64,000 bases of DNA from contig CM034129.1 in the NCBI GenBank assembly GCA_019914995.1, positions 6,833,725 through 6,897,724 of the forward strand, given 5' to 3'. Positions 38,981-50,024 of the stretch are shown here, piece by piece. Under the pieces are notes generated by a model that was not told where the DNA came from, made no database searches, and saw only the letters and a program-made list of their open reading frames with translations. The DNA is from Acanthochlamys bracteata (taxonomy: Eukaryota > Streptophyta > Magnoliopsida > Pandanales > Velloziaceae). A program made the position numbers and the translations under genes. Position 1 is the stretch's first letter; every line of letters begins with the position of its first letter.

Positions 38981-41900
38981 TTCAGAAGTTTTCAGTAGAA
39001 AAGGAAAAGTTGACATTACGTACAAGTTAGATTTGTTGTACTAGTTTGTTTTCCTGCGTAATTAACATCATGTATTTCTCTTGTCTAATATAAATTTCAG
39101 TAAAGGTATTCATGAGAATAAGCAGAATAGGCTCTTCACTAGCTTACATTTTGGAGTTCTTTGTAGGACAATTAGTGGTTTTGTACACTTGGTTTATAGA
39201 TATAAAATTATTCTATACTGAGTGTCCTCGGACGTATCTGGTAGTTATTTTGCTTATTGTTTGGTTTATATCTATCTAAGCAAGTCTTCGCGTCACAGGT
39301 AATTGGCTAAATATTAAGTTGCTACACAAGGGAGAAAGTCTGAAGCTGTCAGGCAGGCTTTGTTCTTCTCTATCAGATAAATGTTTTTTTTTTTTGGTTG
39401 AAATAAAGTTAATTACTTTTGAATGTACTGATATGATCTTACGTTGTCTATGGTATGCATGAGATCGGTTCCCGTTCTTCAAGATTTACAATCTGCTTCA
39501 AACAGATTCTGTTTTCCTTTTAAGAGGTTGTGCTTGGTGGTGGTTCTTTTGTCTTCTTCTATGCCTAGCAAAAATGCATGTGGAAAAGGTGTACAATGGA
39601 TATTATAGATTCTTATCTGGTAATTCCATCTTTTCTTTTTTACATCTAGCTTGGACAGCATTTTTAGATTTTTATCACATATTTTCCCTTAAAGCGTGTC
39701 TTATCACTTAAGTTTTGGGATATGACATTACAATCTATTGTTCTTGGCACCATTTATTTGTTGCCTGCATTAATCTAGGTGGCAGAAAAGAAGTTTGTGC
39801 CTCTAGCAAAGATGTTTTGGGAGTTGCATTGTATTTATTTTGGATCTTTTTTTATGATTTTTAACAGGTCTTTGGTAGTTTTGAATTGCAGGATAAACGA
39901 TGGAAGCTTCATGAACAGTTTTTGTGCTTGTTTTCTGATAAGTCTATAGCTTAAGCGGACACTTGAGTATTTTCCTTTGATATTGTTGCTTTCTTATTTA
40001 CTTTCTGTTTCAATTTTAGATGTTCTCCTTACATCTGTTTGACAGATTTGGGATGAGCATTTCAATTGCTCTGGCGTGTCTTTTGCTGTTTTTCTTCTGT
40101 GTCGAATAGTCGTCTCCAAGGTTTTGAGGTATGCCCTGTAAGGGAATTCACTCTCCACCTTGCTTACTGGTTCCCCTTTCACTATGACATGTTCGGCACC
40201 ATCTTTTGCTAGTTGCTCGAGTACAAAAGAAAAACCGTTATTGATAGTTTATCTATGAAGGACATGACATTTAACATGACCAAACTAACCATTTTAACAT
40301 TGTTGATATAGTTTATCATGCAAACAAATATTCCTACCATAAAAATTAATTACTAAACCAAATGGTTATAACCTACCGTTTTTTGGCCAATCCTTAACGT
40401 GTAGTTTGAAGGATGTATCATGGGACGCTTGTCATTTCTGTTACAGTGTCGGCCGAAAATCTGATATTATCTGATGCAGTGCAAGAGAACACAGCTTTCT
40501 TGGACTAACTCAACTGTCATCTTTTTCTTTCTTGGATATTTGATTAAACAATTGCCTGAATTTTTCTTTTTTTAGTTACTTCAGGTTTTGCGCCTCCTAC
40601 TATTTTCAGTTGAGGTATGTGTCATCATCACATAATTTTTAGGATAATATACTTCAACTCAATACCAGACGATGGCGGCGGATTTCCGCTATCCACATCT
40701 GCAGAATCACCACCTCCATGATCTTCCTTCCGTCGATGAGAACCAGCTCGCAAGCGAATATGTACCCGCGGTGCCGGCGTGACAAAGACTGCCACCTTCT
40801 TACAGATTGCACAACCCATTATGGCATTAGCGAAGATCTCTGACAACAACATCGGTAGGATTGATCGGGCAATCAATGCCAGTAACCGACGGATCGATTG
40901 TTAGATATAACAAAGAATCAACCAAGAAAAAAAGGATTAATTGGTTGGAGGAAGAAAAACAGCTCCAGTCAATCAGGAGAAGTGATTGCTCGCGGCGGCG
41001 TGCATGAGCAAATTATGGTGGTGAATGGCAGAGGACGAGACTGACTTGGAGATCAACTGACTCAGCCGGAACCGCAGCCGGGTCTGACTACAATGCTATT
41101 AGGTTCTTGCTTACATTTGTCTACGTTCATTTCAGTGGTAATCAAAGACATTTGTCCTTCTTGCAGAGGTATTTCTAAGTGTTTTTGTTTCTTTTTAATT
41201 CATTCTTTGTTTAGGTTCAAGCAGTTTCTCCTACGCATTTTTTGCAGGACAAATGATGAAATCTGCATTAAGTTCCTGCTTTTGTTTGGTAATGCCCATG
41301 GCTCGTTACCTAGAGAGGCAAGCATTGTATTTTGTCATCGTGCCTTCCACTTTTTTGTCTATATATCTCAAACATCACAACGTTATTGTATTTGCTTGCA
41401 GATGTACGAAGCATTTGAATTTTCTCTCAGAGATCACTCACTCTTCGCCTTTGCTCTAATGTTTGTTGGCGTTTCTTATGCTTCTAATTTTAGATGGTTT
41501 GGTAGAGAAGGTTTAGTTGGTATGTACGCTCTCTGGGTGTAATTCCAAATCTCTTATTTTGCAGGCCTTATGATTTAGTTGCAAGCATACTTTGGATACG
41601 TGACTAATTAGACTTTGTAAGTTACTTTCATGTTCGTTAATAGTTATGTCATGCTAAATGGTGTTATTATCTCATTGTTAGAATTCGACATAGTCTAAAA
41701 TGATTTATGTTATTTCCTTTTTTTTCTGGTAGGAGATAGCGTGTTTTTTTAGTCATTACAACATAGTAATGATTCTTTGTGTTTACTCTACAGGTTTTGG
41801 GCTTAAGACTTCATTTTTCTTCACATAATTTTTTGGATAGTACCTTTAATGTCAATCGCCTGTTGCTTGGTACTTTTGGATAGTGCACTTTCACTATTCT

Positions 41901-42352
41901 ATTTCTTCTCTCCTCTCATTTCTTGAAGACTCTTACCATGTGATTCAGGAAGCCCTTTGATAGCTTACATGTCGGAGCTCTTTATAGGCCATTGAGAGGT
42001 CTCTTTGGTCATTTTTTCTTGGATATAAATTATTTTTTATTAAAATGCCTCCTAAACAACTTTGTATCTACTGGTTAATTTACTCATTGTTTGTTTGGTT
42101 TATCTCTTTTGTGGTGCCTACTTTCCTACTTTTCCAAGGTAATGCCCATCTTAATATATTTAAATTCAACATGTGGTTTTTCCTGTACGAATAGTTTTCA
42201 TTCAAAATTTTATCCTTGTAACTGCAAAATAGTAATGGTGCTTGCATATACTCTGCAGATTTGGGATTAAGACTTGGATCTCTTACCAACAATGGCTCAA
42301 ACTTTAATATTTCCATCATCTCTTCTGGTAACTGAATTTTCTTTATTTTAAT
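38981..42352 (+). repeat. Tandem unit 1 of a recent ~3.37-kb duplication
   Basis: Nearly identical to 42353-45725, with an offset of 3371-3374 bp throughout. Differences are mostly 1-2-nt indels, for example gggagaaagtct versus gggaaagtct near 39330/42703, T-run length near 39385/42757, and the A run near 40930/44303. The unit contains modules alpha to delta and a GC-rich insert at 40661-41095. Its longest ORF (149 codons at 41093-41542) runs through module borders and is probably not a gene. Confidence 0.92.
40661..41095. other. GC-rich insert in unit 1 (possible captured gene fragment)
   Basis: About 435 bp, clearly GC-richer than its surroundings, with sharp edges. The sequence on both sides lines up with the module near 36960-37010, which runs on without it. 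On the + strand an ATG at 40671 opens a 36-codon frame (MAADFRYPHLQ... to a TGA). On the - strand an 82-codon frame runs 40876-40628. Neither is recognised. No terminal inverted repeat, poly-A tail or clear target duplication is visible. It looks like the 5' end of some plant gene moved here. Confidence 0.55.
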
Positions 42353-45300
42353 TTCAGAAGTTTTCAGTAGAAAAGGAAAAGTTGACATTACCTACAAGTT
42401 AGATTTGTTGTACTAGTTTGTTTTCCCTGCTAATTAACATCATGTATTTCTCTTGTCTAATATAAATTTCAGTAAAGGTATTCATGAGAATAAGCAGAAT
42501 AGGCTCTTCACTAGCTTACATTTTGGAGTTCTTTGTAGGACAATTAGTGGTTTTGTACACTTGGTTTATAGATATAAAATTATTCTATACTGAGTGTCCT
42601 CGGACGTATCTGGTAGTTATTTTGCTTATTGTTTGGTTTATATCTATCTAAGCAAGTCTTCGCGTCACAGGTAATTGGCTAAATATTAAGTTGCTACACA
42701 AGGGAAAGTCTGAAGCTGTCAGGCAGGCTTTGTTCTTCTCTATCAGATAAATGTTTTTTTTTTTTTTGGTTGAAATAAAGTTAATTACTTTTGAATGTAC
42801 TGATATGATCTTACGTTGTCTATGGTATGCATGAGATCGGTTCCCGTTCTTCAAGATTTACAATCTGCTTCAAACAGATTCTGTTTTCCTTTAAGAGGTT
42901 GTGCTTGGTGGTGGTTCTTTTGTCTTCTTCTATGCCTAGCAAAAATGCATGTGGAAAAGGTGTACAATGGATATTATAGATTCTTATCTGGTAATTCCAT
43001 CTTTTCTTTTTTACATCTAGCTTGGACAGCATTTTTAGATTTTTATCACATATTTTCCCTTAAAGCGTGTCTTATCACTTAAGTTTTGGGATATGACATT
43101 ACAATCTATTGTTCTTGGCACCATTTATTTGTTGCCTGCATTAATCTAGGTGGCAGAAAAGAAGTTTGTGCCTCTAGCAAAGATGTTTTGGGAGTTGCAT
43201 TGTATTTATTTTGGATCTTTTTTTATGATTTTTAACAGGTCTTTGGTAGTTTTGAATTGCAGGATAAACGATGGAAGCTTCATGAACAGTTTTTGTGCTT
43301 GTTTTCTGATAAGTCTATAGCTTAAGCGGACACTTGAGTATTTTCCTTTGATATTGTTGCTTTCTTATTTACTTTCTGTTTCAATTTTAGATGTTCTCCT
43401 TACATCTGTTTGACAGATTTGGGATGAGCATTTCAATTGCTCTGGCGTGTCTTTTGCTGTTTTTCTTCTGTGTCGAATAGTCGTCTCCAAGGTTTTGAGG
43501 TATGCCCTGTAAGGGAATTCACTCTCCACCTTGCTTACTGGTTCCCCTTTCACTATGACATGTTCGGCACCATCTTTTTGCTAGTTGCTCGAGTACAAAA
43601 GAAAAACCGTTATTGATAGTTTATCTATGAAGGACATGACATTTAACATGACCAAACTAACCATTTTAACATTGTTGATATAGTTTATCATGCAAACAAA
43701 TATTCCTACCATAAAAATTAATTACTAAACCAAATGGTTATAACCTACCGTTTTTTGGCCAATCCTTAACGTGTAGTTTGAAGGATGTATCATGGGACGC
43801 TTGTCATTTCTGTTACAGTGTCGGCCGAAAATCTGATATTATCTGATGCAGTGCAAGAGAACACAGCTTTCTTGGACTAACTCAACTGTCATCTTTTTCT
43901 TTCTTGGATATTTGATTAAACAATTGCCTGAATTTTTTCTTTTTTTTAGTTACTTCAGGTTTTGCGCCTCCTACTATTTTCAGTTGAGGTATGTGTCATC
44001 ATCACATAATTTTTAGGATAATATACTTCAACTCAATACCAGACGATGGCGGCGGATTTCCGCTATCCACATCTGCAGAATCACCACCTCCATGATCTTC
44101 CTTCCGTCGATGAGAACCAGCTCGCAAGCGAATATGTACCCGCGGTGCCGGCGTGACAAAGACTGCCACCTTCTTACAGATTGCACAACCCATTATGGCA
44201 TTAGCGAAGATCTCTGACAACAACATCGGTAGGATTGATCGGGCAATCAATGCCAGTAACCGACGGATCGATTGTTAGATATAACAAAGAATCAACCAAG
44301 AAAAAAGGATTAATTGGTTGGAGGAAGAAAAACAGCTCCAGTCAATCAGGAGAAGTGATTGCTCGCGGCGGCGTGCATGAGCAAATTATGGTGGTGAATG
44401 GCAGAGGACGAGACTGACTTGGAGATCAACTGACTCAGCCGGAACCGCAGCCGGGTCTGACTACAATGCTATTAGGTTCTTGCTTACATTTGTCTACGTT
44501 CATTTCAGTGGTAATCAAAGACATTTGTCCTTCTTGCAGAGGTATTTCTAAGTGTTTTTGTTTCTTTTTAATTCATTCTTTGTTTAGGTTCAAGCAGTTT
44601 CTCCTACGCATTTTTTGCAGGACAAATGATGAAATCTGCATTAAGTTCCTGCTTTTGTTTGGTAATGCCCATGGCTCGTTACCTAGAGAGGCAAGCATTG
44701 TATTTTGTCATCGTGCCTTCCACTTTTTTGTCTATATATCTCAAACATCACAACGTTATTGTATTTGCTTGCAGATGTACGAAGCATTTGAATTTTCTCT
44801 CAGAGATCACTCACTCTTCGCCTTTGCTCTAATGTTTGTTGGCGTTTCTTATGCTTCTAATTTTAGATGGTTTGGTAGAGAAGGTTTAGTTGGTATGTAC
44901 GCTCTCTGGGTGTAATTCCAAATCTCTTATTTTGCAGGCCTTATGATTTAGTTGCAAGCATACTTTGGATACGTGACTAATTAGACTTTGTAAGTTACTT
45001 TCATGTTCGTTAATAGTTATGTCATGCTAAATGGTGTTATTATCTCATTGTTAGAATTCGACATAGTCTAAAATGATTTATGTTATTTCCTTTTTTTTCT
45101 GGTAGGAGATAGCGTGTTTTTTTAGTCATTACAACATAGTAATGATTCTTTGTGTTTACTCTACAGGTTTTGGGCTTAAGACTTCATTTTCTTCACATAA
45201 TTTTTGGGATAGTACCTTTAATGTCAATCGCCTGTTGCTTGGTACTTTTGGATAGTGCACTTTCACTATTCTATTTCTTCTCTCCTCTCATTTCTTGAAG

Positions 45301-45725
45301 ACTCTTACCATGTGATTCAGGAAGCCCTTTGATAGCTTACATGTCGGAGCTCTTTATAGGCCATTGAGAGGTCTCTTTGGTCATTTTTTCTTGGATATAA
45401 ATTATTTTTTATTAAAATGCCTCCTAAGCAACTTTGTATCTACTGGTTAATTTACTCATTGTTTGTTTGGTTTATCTCTTTTTGTGGTGCCTACTTTCCT
45501 ACTTTTCCAAGGCGATGCCCATCTTAATATATTTAAATTCAACATGTGGTTTTTCCTGTACGAATAGTTTTCATTCAAAATTTTATCCTTGTAACTGCAA
45601 TATAGGGCTGATGCTTGCATATACTCCACAGATTTGGGATTAAGACTTGGATCTCTTACTAACAATGCTTCCAACTTTAATATTTCCATCATGTCTTCAG
45701 GTAACTGAATTTTCTATGTTTTAAT
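42353..45725 (+). repeat. Tandem unit 2 of the recent ~3.37-kb duplication
   Basis: Second near-identical copy. The ~240 bp to its left (42117-42352) matches the corresponding stretch before the third copy (45489-45700) better than the stretch before unit 1 (38746-38980). The duplication breakpoint therefore lies around 42320-42360. Confidence 0.9.
44034..44468. other. GC-rich insert in unit 2, duplicate of that in unit 1
   Basis: Same insert as 40661-41095, differing at about one A-run position. It was copied along with the 3.37-kb unit. Confidence 0.85.
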
Positions 45726-47100
45726 TTCAGAAGTTTTCAGTAGATAACGAAAAGTTGACATTACCTACAAGGTCGAGTGATTGTTGTACATATTCGTTCT
45801 CCTGCTTATTAACATGATGTATTTCTCTTGTCTAATATAAATTTCAGTAAAGGTATTCATGAGATAAGCAGAATAAGGGTCGAGTTTTCATGTCCAATAG
45901 TTACTTACATAGATTACCTATCCCTTTAATGTTGCAGCTGCATTTCCTGTTGAGTCTATCTTTACTATGTTTTTTAACAGGTTTTCCGTTGCTAATGTTT
46001 TGTAGCACATTCTGTGGTAGCTGTAAGTCTAGAGAAAGTTGCATCCATATGGTAAAACTTGTTGAATTATTTGATATTTTCTTTTTTCTTTATTTGTGTG
46101 TTGCATACTCGGATTCTGTCTTATGGTTTGATATCGAGTGCAGGTTATTGCTGATTGGTTTTGCTAGCTCCATTATCTAATGCATATGCTGGCTGTAGAA
46201 GATTTCTGTATTGCCTACATCAAGGTTTCAAATTATAGGTAATTTAGGCCAGGGTTTGCACTCTTAGTGTTGTTTTTATTCTTCTACAATGCTTTGAAGG
46301 GGTGTTTTGAGTAGCTCTTCAATAGCTTAGATTTTGGAGTCCTTTGTAGGACAATAAGTGGTTCCTTGTTACTTGATTTATTGATATAAAATTATTCTAT
46401 ATTGAGCGTACTCAGATGTACCTTTCTATGTGGTAGTTATTTGCTTATTGTATGTTTGGTTTATCTTTACCTATGCAAGTCTTCACATCACAAGTAATTG
46501 GCTAAATCTTATGTTATTACACAAGGGAGAAAAGTCTGAAGCTGTTAGGGAGGCTTTCTTCTTCTCTATCAATAAATGTTTGTTTTTTTTGGTTTAAATA
46601 AAGTTAATTACTTTTGAATGTACTGATATAGTGATATGATCTTACATTGTCTTCTTTTAATGGTGCGCATGAGATCGGTTCCAGTTCTTCAACATACGCA
46701 AACTCTCCAACAGATTTTGTTTTCCTTATGAGTTGCTGGGCTTGGCGGTGGTTCTTTTGTCTTCTTCTATGCTGACCTAAACCTCTTTGCTGTGCTTGTG
46801 GAAAAGGTGTACTATGGATATTATGAATTTTATCTTATAATTTCATCTTTTCTTTTTACATCTAGCATGGACAGCATCTGCCGGTTTTTAGAATTTTATC
46901 ACCTATTTACACTTGAGGCATGTCTTATTACTTAATTTTTGTGATATTACAATTATATCAATCTATTGTTTCTCGGCACTATTGAGTTTTTGCCTGCATT
47001 TATCAATGTGGCAGAAAAGTTTGTGCCTCTTGTGGGTGGGGGAGGGGGGGTAGGGTATGGTCGGGGGATCATTTTTTATTATTTTTAACAGGTTTTTCTG
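45489..47100 (+). repeat. Older, diverged partial third copy of the tandem unit
   Basis: Begins like the other units (cctactttcctacttttcca). It then follows unit 1 with clear divergence and gaps: 46330-46600 matches 39150-39400, and 46640-47040 matches 39430-39800. The GC-rich insert is missing. Confidence 0.75.
47033..47068 (+). repeat. G-rich tract with G-quadruplex pattern
   Basis: gggtgggggagggggggtag followed by gg and further G runs. Four or more G runs of three or longer are separated by one or two bases. It sits just after a module-alpha copy in the third, older unit. Confidence 0.8.
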
Positions 47101-48100
47101 GCAGTATTGAATTAAAGTTCTTCTTAACTCAAGTAACACAATTTACAAATGTTTTCAGGATTGTGATGGTTAAATTTTCCGAAGTACTGAAGTGAAAGCC
47201 AAGCAAGGTTTTCTGGTGATAGTTTTGCTTATGTTCTTTTTAAACAAGATTCCTTCTGGTATGTTTTGTTTGATAGATGTCTTCATTTTATGTTGCTTTT
47301 ATTGGATACTATAGTTTAATGAAAGTGAGAGAAATTCTGAAGTACTTGTACTTGTCTACTTTACATGATTCCCATATCTCCTTGTTGTGCAGCCTGTGCA
47401 GATTTGGATTGAGCATATGTACTGCTGACATCCGTGTTTTTGTGCTTTTTTTAAGGTTTAATTGGATGTTTTCTGATCTTCTAATGATTATCAAACCAAA
47501 ATATCTTGTTTCATAGGCTGTCGCGATAGTTGCACAATGTCCTTCGCTTAAAGGTTATTTGACTGTATATGCTTGATTATTTGGAAGCTGTTTTGCCATT
47601 CGTGGTTCTTTACTGCCATTTGCATATATTTTATCGAATTGTACCAGAAGAAGTTTATTCTATTTGCAGTTTCACTTGCATTTCTCTCTATCTTTCCTTC
47701 ATTACTAAGAGGTGCTCGTATTGTAACAGTTCCATAGAAGATTGTACAGAAGCTGCATACGCAATGTGTTTTTTCCTGCTTTTCAAAGGTAACAATAACA
47801 TCCTTTTAATCAAAATCAGCATTTGGTTTCTTTTGCTATCTAGATATGTTACAGTTTTACTTTAGGAAATGGATTACTGTACTGATCTTGCATTTGCTCT
47901 GCAGATTTGGTATCAAGATTTGGGCTTCTAAGTTTAGGTTTTGATAGATAAGGTTTAGTTGGTATGTACCCTCTCTTAATTGTAATTCGAACTCTCTTGT
48001 TTAACAGGCCTTAGGATTAAATGAAAGCATCTGTTGGAGAGGTAAACTAGTTCGACTTTGTAACTTATTTTCATTGTTAACACTTAGACATTTCTGCATG

Positions 48101-48126
48101 TTTTTTTTTTTTTTTTTTTTTTTTTT
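48101..48126. repeat. Poly-T tract
   Basis: A run of about 26 thymines in the module array. Confidence 0.95.
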
Positions 48127-48685
48127 GTTAGTTGTTGATCATTGTTTGGTCAAACTTTAACTTTAGTCAAGTGAAGTCTTCATGTAAATATGCTTGTGAA
48201 TATAGATATATTAAAACAATATATGTTTTTGTACTATATAAGAGCTTTTCAGCATGGTATGTGGTTGTTAAAAATCCATAACCTTGTCTTTCCACATGAG
48301 ATAGGTGAAACATATTATTAAGTAGTGTAACTACATGTGAACTTTTTGTTTGTTGATTCTATTGCTGGAATCTGGAAGAAGCATGTCTTATACGCGGTAG
48401 AAGTTTTGGAATTGCTTTTTCTTTGATGTCAATCTTCACTTGCTTTTAACAGGTTATGTTATGTTTGGTTTGCAGCACATATTATGAAAGCTTCGTACAC
48501 AATGTTGTTTCCTGCGTTTTCAAGGTAACGTCCATATCTATTTACTAGAATTTTACATTGACTTTTGTCCTTTGATATAGTGTTTTTTTATTTTTTTTTT
48601 TTTTATTATTATTTTTTTATATCATTGTAGCTGGAACATAGTAGTAATTCTTGCTTTTGCTCTGCACGTTTGGGATTAGAAGGTT

Positions 48686-48932
48686 TGGAAGTGCTTATGA
48701 AAAATATTTTTTTAAAATAAAAAATATTTTTATTCTATTAAAAAAATAAGATATATTTTTTTAATTTAAATAATAATAATAATAAATAAATAATAATAAA
48801 ATTTTATAACGTAGAATTTTTTTATATTTTTTAAATTTTTTAATAAATTCTATCAAATATTGTATAATATTTATTAAAAATATGAATCGAAAAAATTGAA
48901 AAGCATTTTTTCAGAATGCGCTCCTAAAAAGA
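48686..48932. mobile_element. MITE-like element, ~250 bp
   Basis: Left end tttggaagtgcttatgaaaa, right end ttgaaaagcattttttcaga. The very AT-rich core contains an aataataataataaataaa stretch. It splits a gamma module: gggattagaag precedes it, and the module array resumes at about 48935. Confidence 0.6.
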
Positions 48933-49170
48933 GTTTTGCATTGACTTTTGTCCCTGTGATGTAGTGTGTTTCTTTATTTATATCATTATAGCTGGAACAT
49001 AGTAGTGGTTCTTGTGTTTGCTTTGAAGGTTTGGGATTAAGTTTAGGTTTGTCTTCACATAATTTTGGGATGGTACATTTAAGGTCAATCTTCTGTTTTT
49101 GCAGGCCATAGGATTAGTTGCATGCATCTTTTGGAGACGCGAACTAATTCGACTTTGTAAGTTATATTCA

Positions 49171-49747
49171 TGGTCATTAATAGTTATAAAAGGTATTAAG
49201 AGTTCCTACTAAGATTTTTACTCGAGTTACAATTTCATTGAAATTTTAACTGTCACATATATTATCCATTATTACGGTTGATGGGTAATGAATATATGTT
49301 TGAAATTTTAGAAATTGGTTAATGGATAATCAAAGTAATCCTTATAAATAGAGATCTTGGTCCTCTCTCTTCTACTAAGAAAGTTTTCCATCACTTCAAA
49401 TTTTTATTCAAAATTAAGAGGAGAATTAAGAGAGAGAAATTAAATTTTCTAAACAAATAATCTAAAATAATTTTATGTATAGAGTTATGTTGTTTTTTTC
49501 TGTTTAAATTTATTGTGAAAATTATTAAATATTTAAATCTGGGAATTTGAATAGATCGTTGCATAAAATTATAATATCCAACAATTAGTTAGCTTCTTGA
49601 AGCAATACGGTGCATTAAATGCGCTCATTGTCTCACCGGGCTTCTTATTTAGATTAACAAAATAAGTCATAGTTTAGTCCAGAGGTCATAGTTCAAGTTC
49701 TGGATGGAATACACAGTAGGATACAAAGTAATTCCGGCAGTTGATAT
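49171..49747 (+). other. Possible solo-LTR-like segment and spacer
   Basis: Between about 49251 (tgtcacatatattatccatt) and 49583 (ending atatccaaca) the sequence has LTR features. It has TG...CA ends, a TATA box (cttataaatagag at 49341) and a tct-rich leader just after it. No 5-bp target-site duplication could be shown, so this is tentative. The rest has no gene. Confidence 0.35.
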
Positions 49748-49767
49748 TACACACACACACGCACACA
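49748..49767. repeat. (AC)n microsatellite
   Basis: About ten AC dinucleotides with one G interruption. Confidence 0.9.
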
Positions 49768-50024
49768 AAAAAGAAAAACATAAATAAATATATAATAAAG
49801 CCAAATGCAGCTCAAGTCAACAAACCGATCCCTCAGTAGAAGCAAAACAAAGCAAATAATTTTTTTTTTTAAAAATGAAGGAAGTAGATGGTCTTTTGTG
49901 GAGGAGTGACTCGAACGAAATTTTCAGTCATATGATCAAGCAACTCATGTATAATTTATACAGATCATCCTTCCGACGCCATGGCTTACGTGCACTACAT
50001 ACATGCATGCTAGATGATGATCAT

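Larger units (their letters stand above)
36300..49170 (+). repeat. Tandem array of exon/intron-like modules
   Basis: Four short modules recur many times in + orientation, often with GT or AG borders. Alpha: gaagtttgtcc.tcttgcaaag then gta (37505, 37868, 38614, 39785, 41143, 43158, 44516). Beta: after ttgcag, about 50 nt ending tgttttcctgcttttcaaag then gtaa (36535, 37205, 37975, 38718, 39890, 41245, 42117, 43262, 44618, 45489, 47740, 48475). Gamma: tttgctctgcag then atttgggattaagacttgg (at least 13 places from 36660 to 49020). Delta: ttgcag then ggattagttgcaagcat (38230, 41563, 44936, 48007, 49104). Reading frames are not preserved between copies, so it is not evidently protein-coding now. 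I do not recognise the source gene. Confidence 0.7.

Noticed and set aside
40628-40876. 82-codon - strand ORF in the GC-rich insert as a gene
   Set aside because: No recognisable domain, no context of a promoter or following exons, and the + strand has an equally plausible short frame. Described only as part of the insert.
41093-41542. 149-codon ORF repeated exactly at 44466-44915
   Set aside because: It is the longest ORF in the tandem unit, but it crosses several module borders with splice-like signals, has no known domain, and the modules do not keep frame in other copies. Its conservation is explained by the recent duplication.
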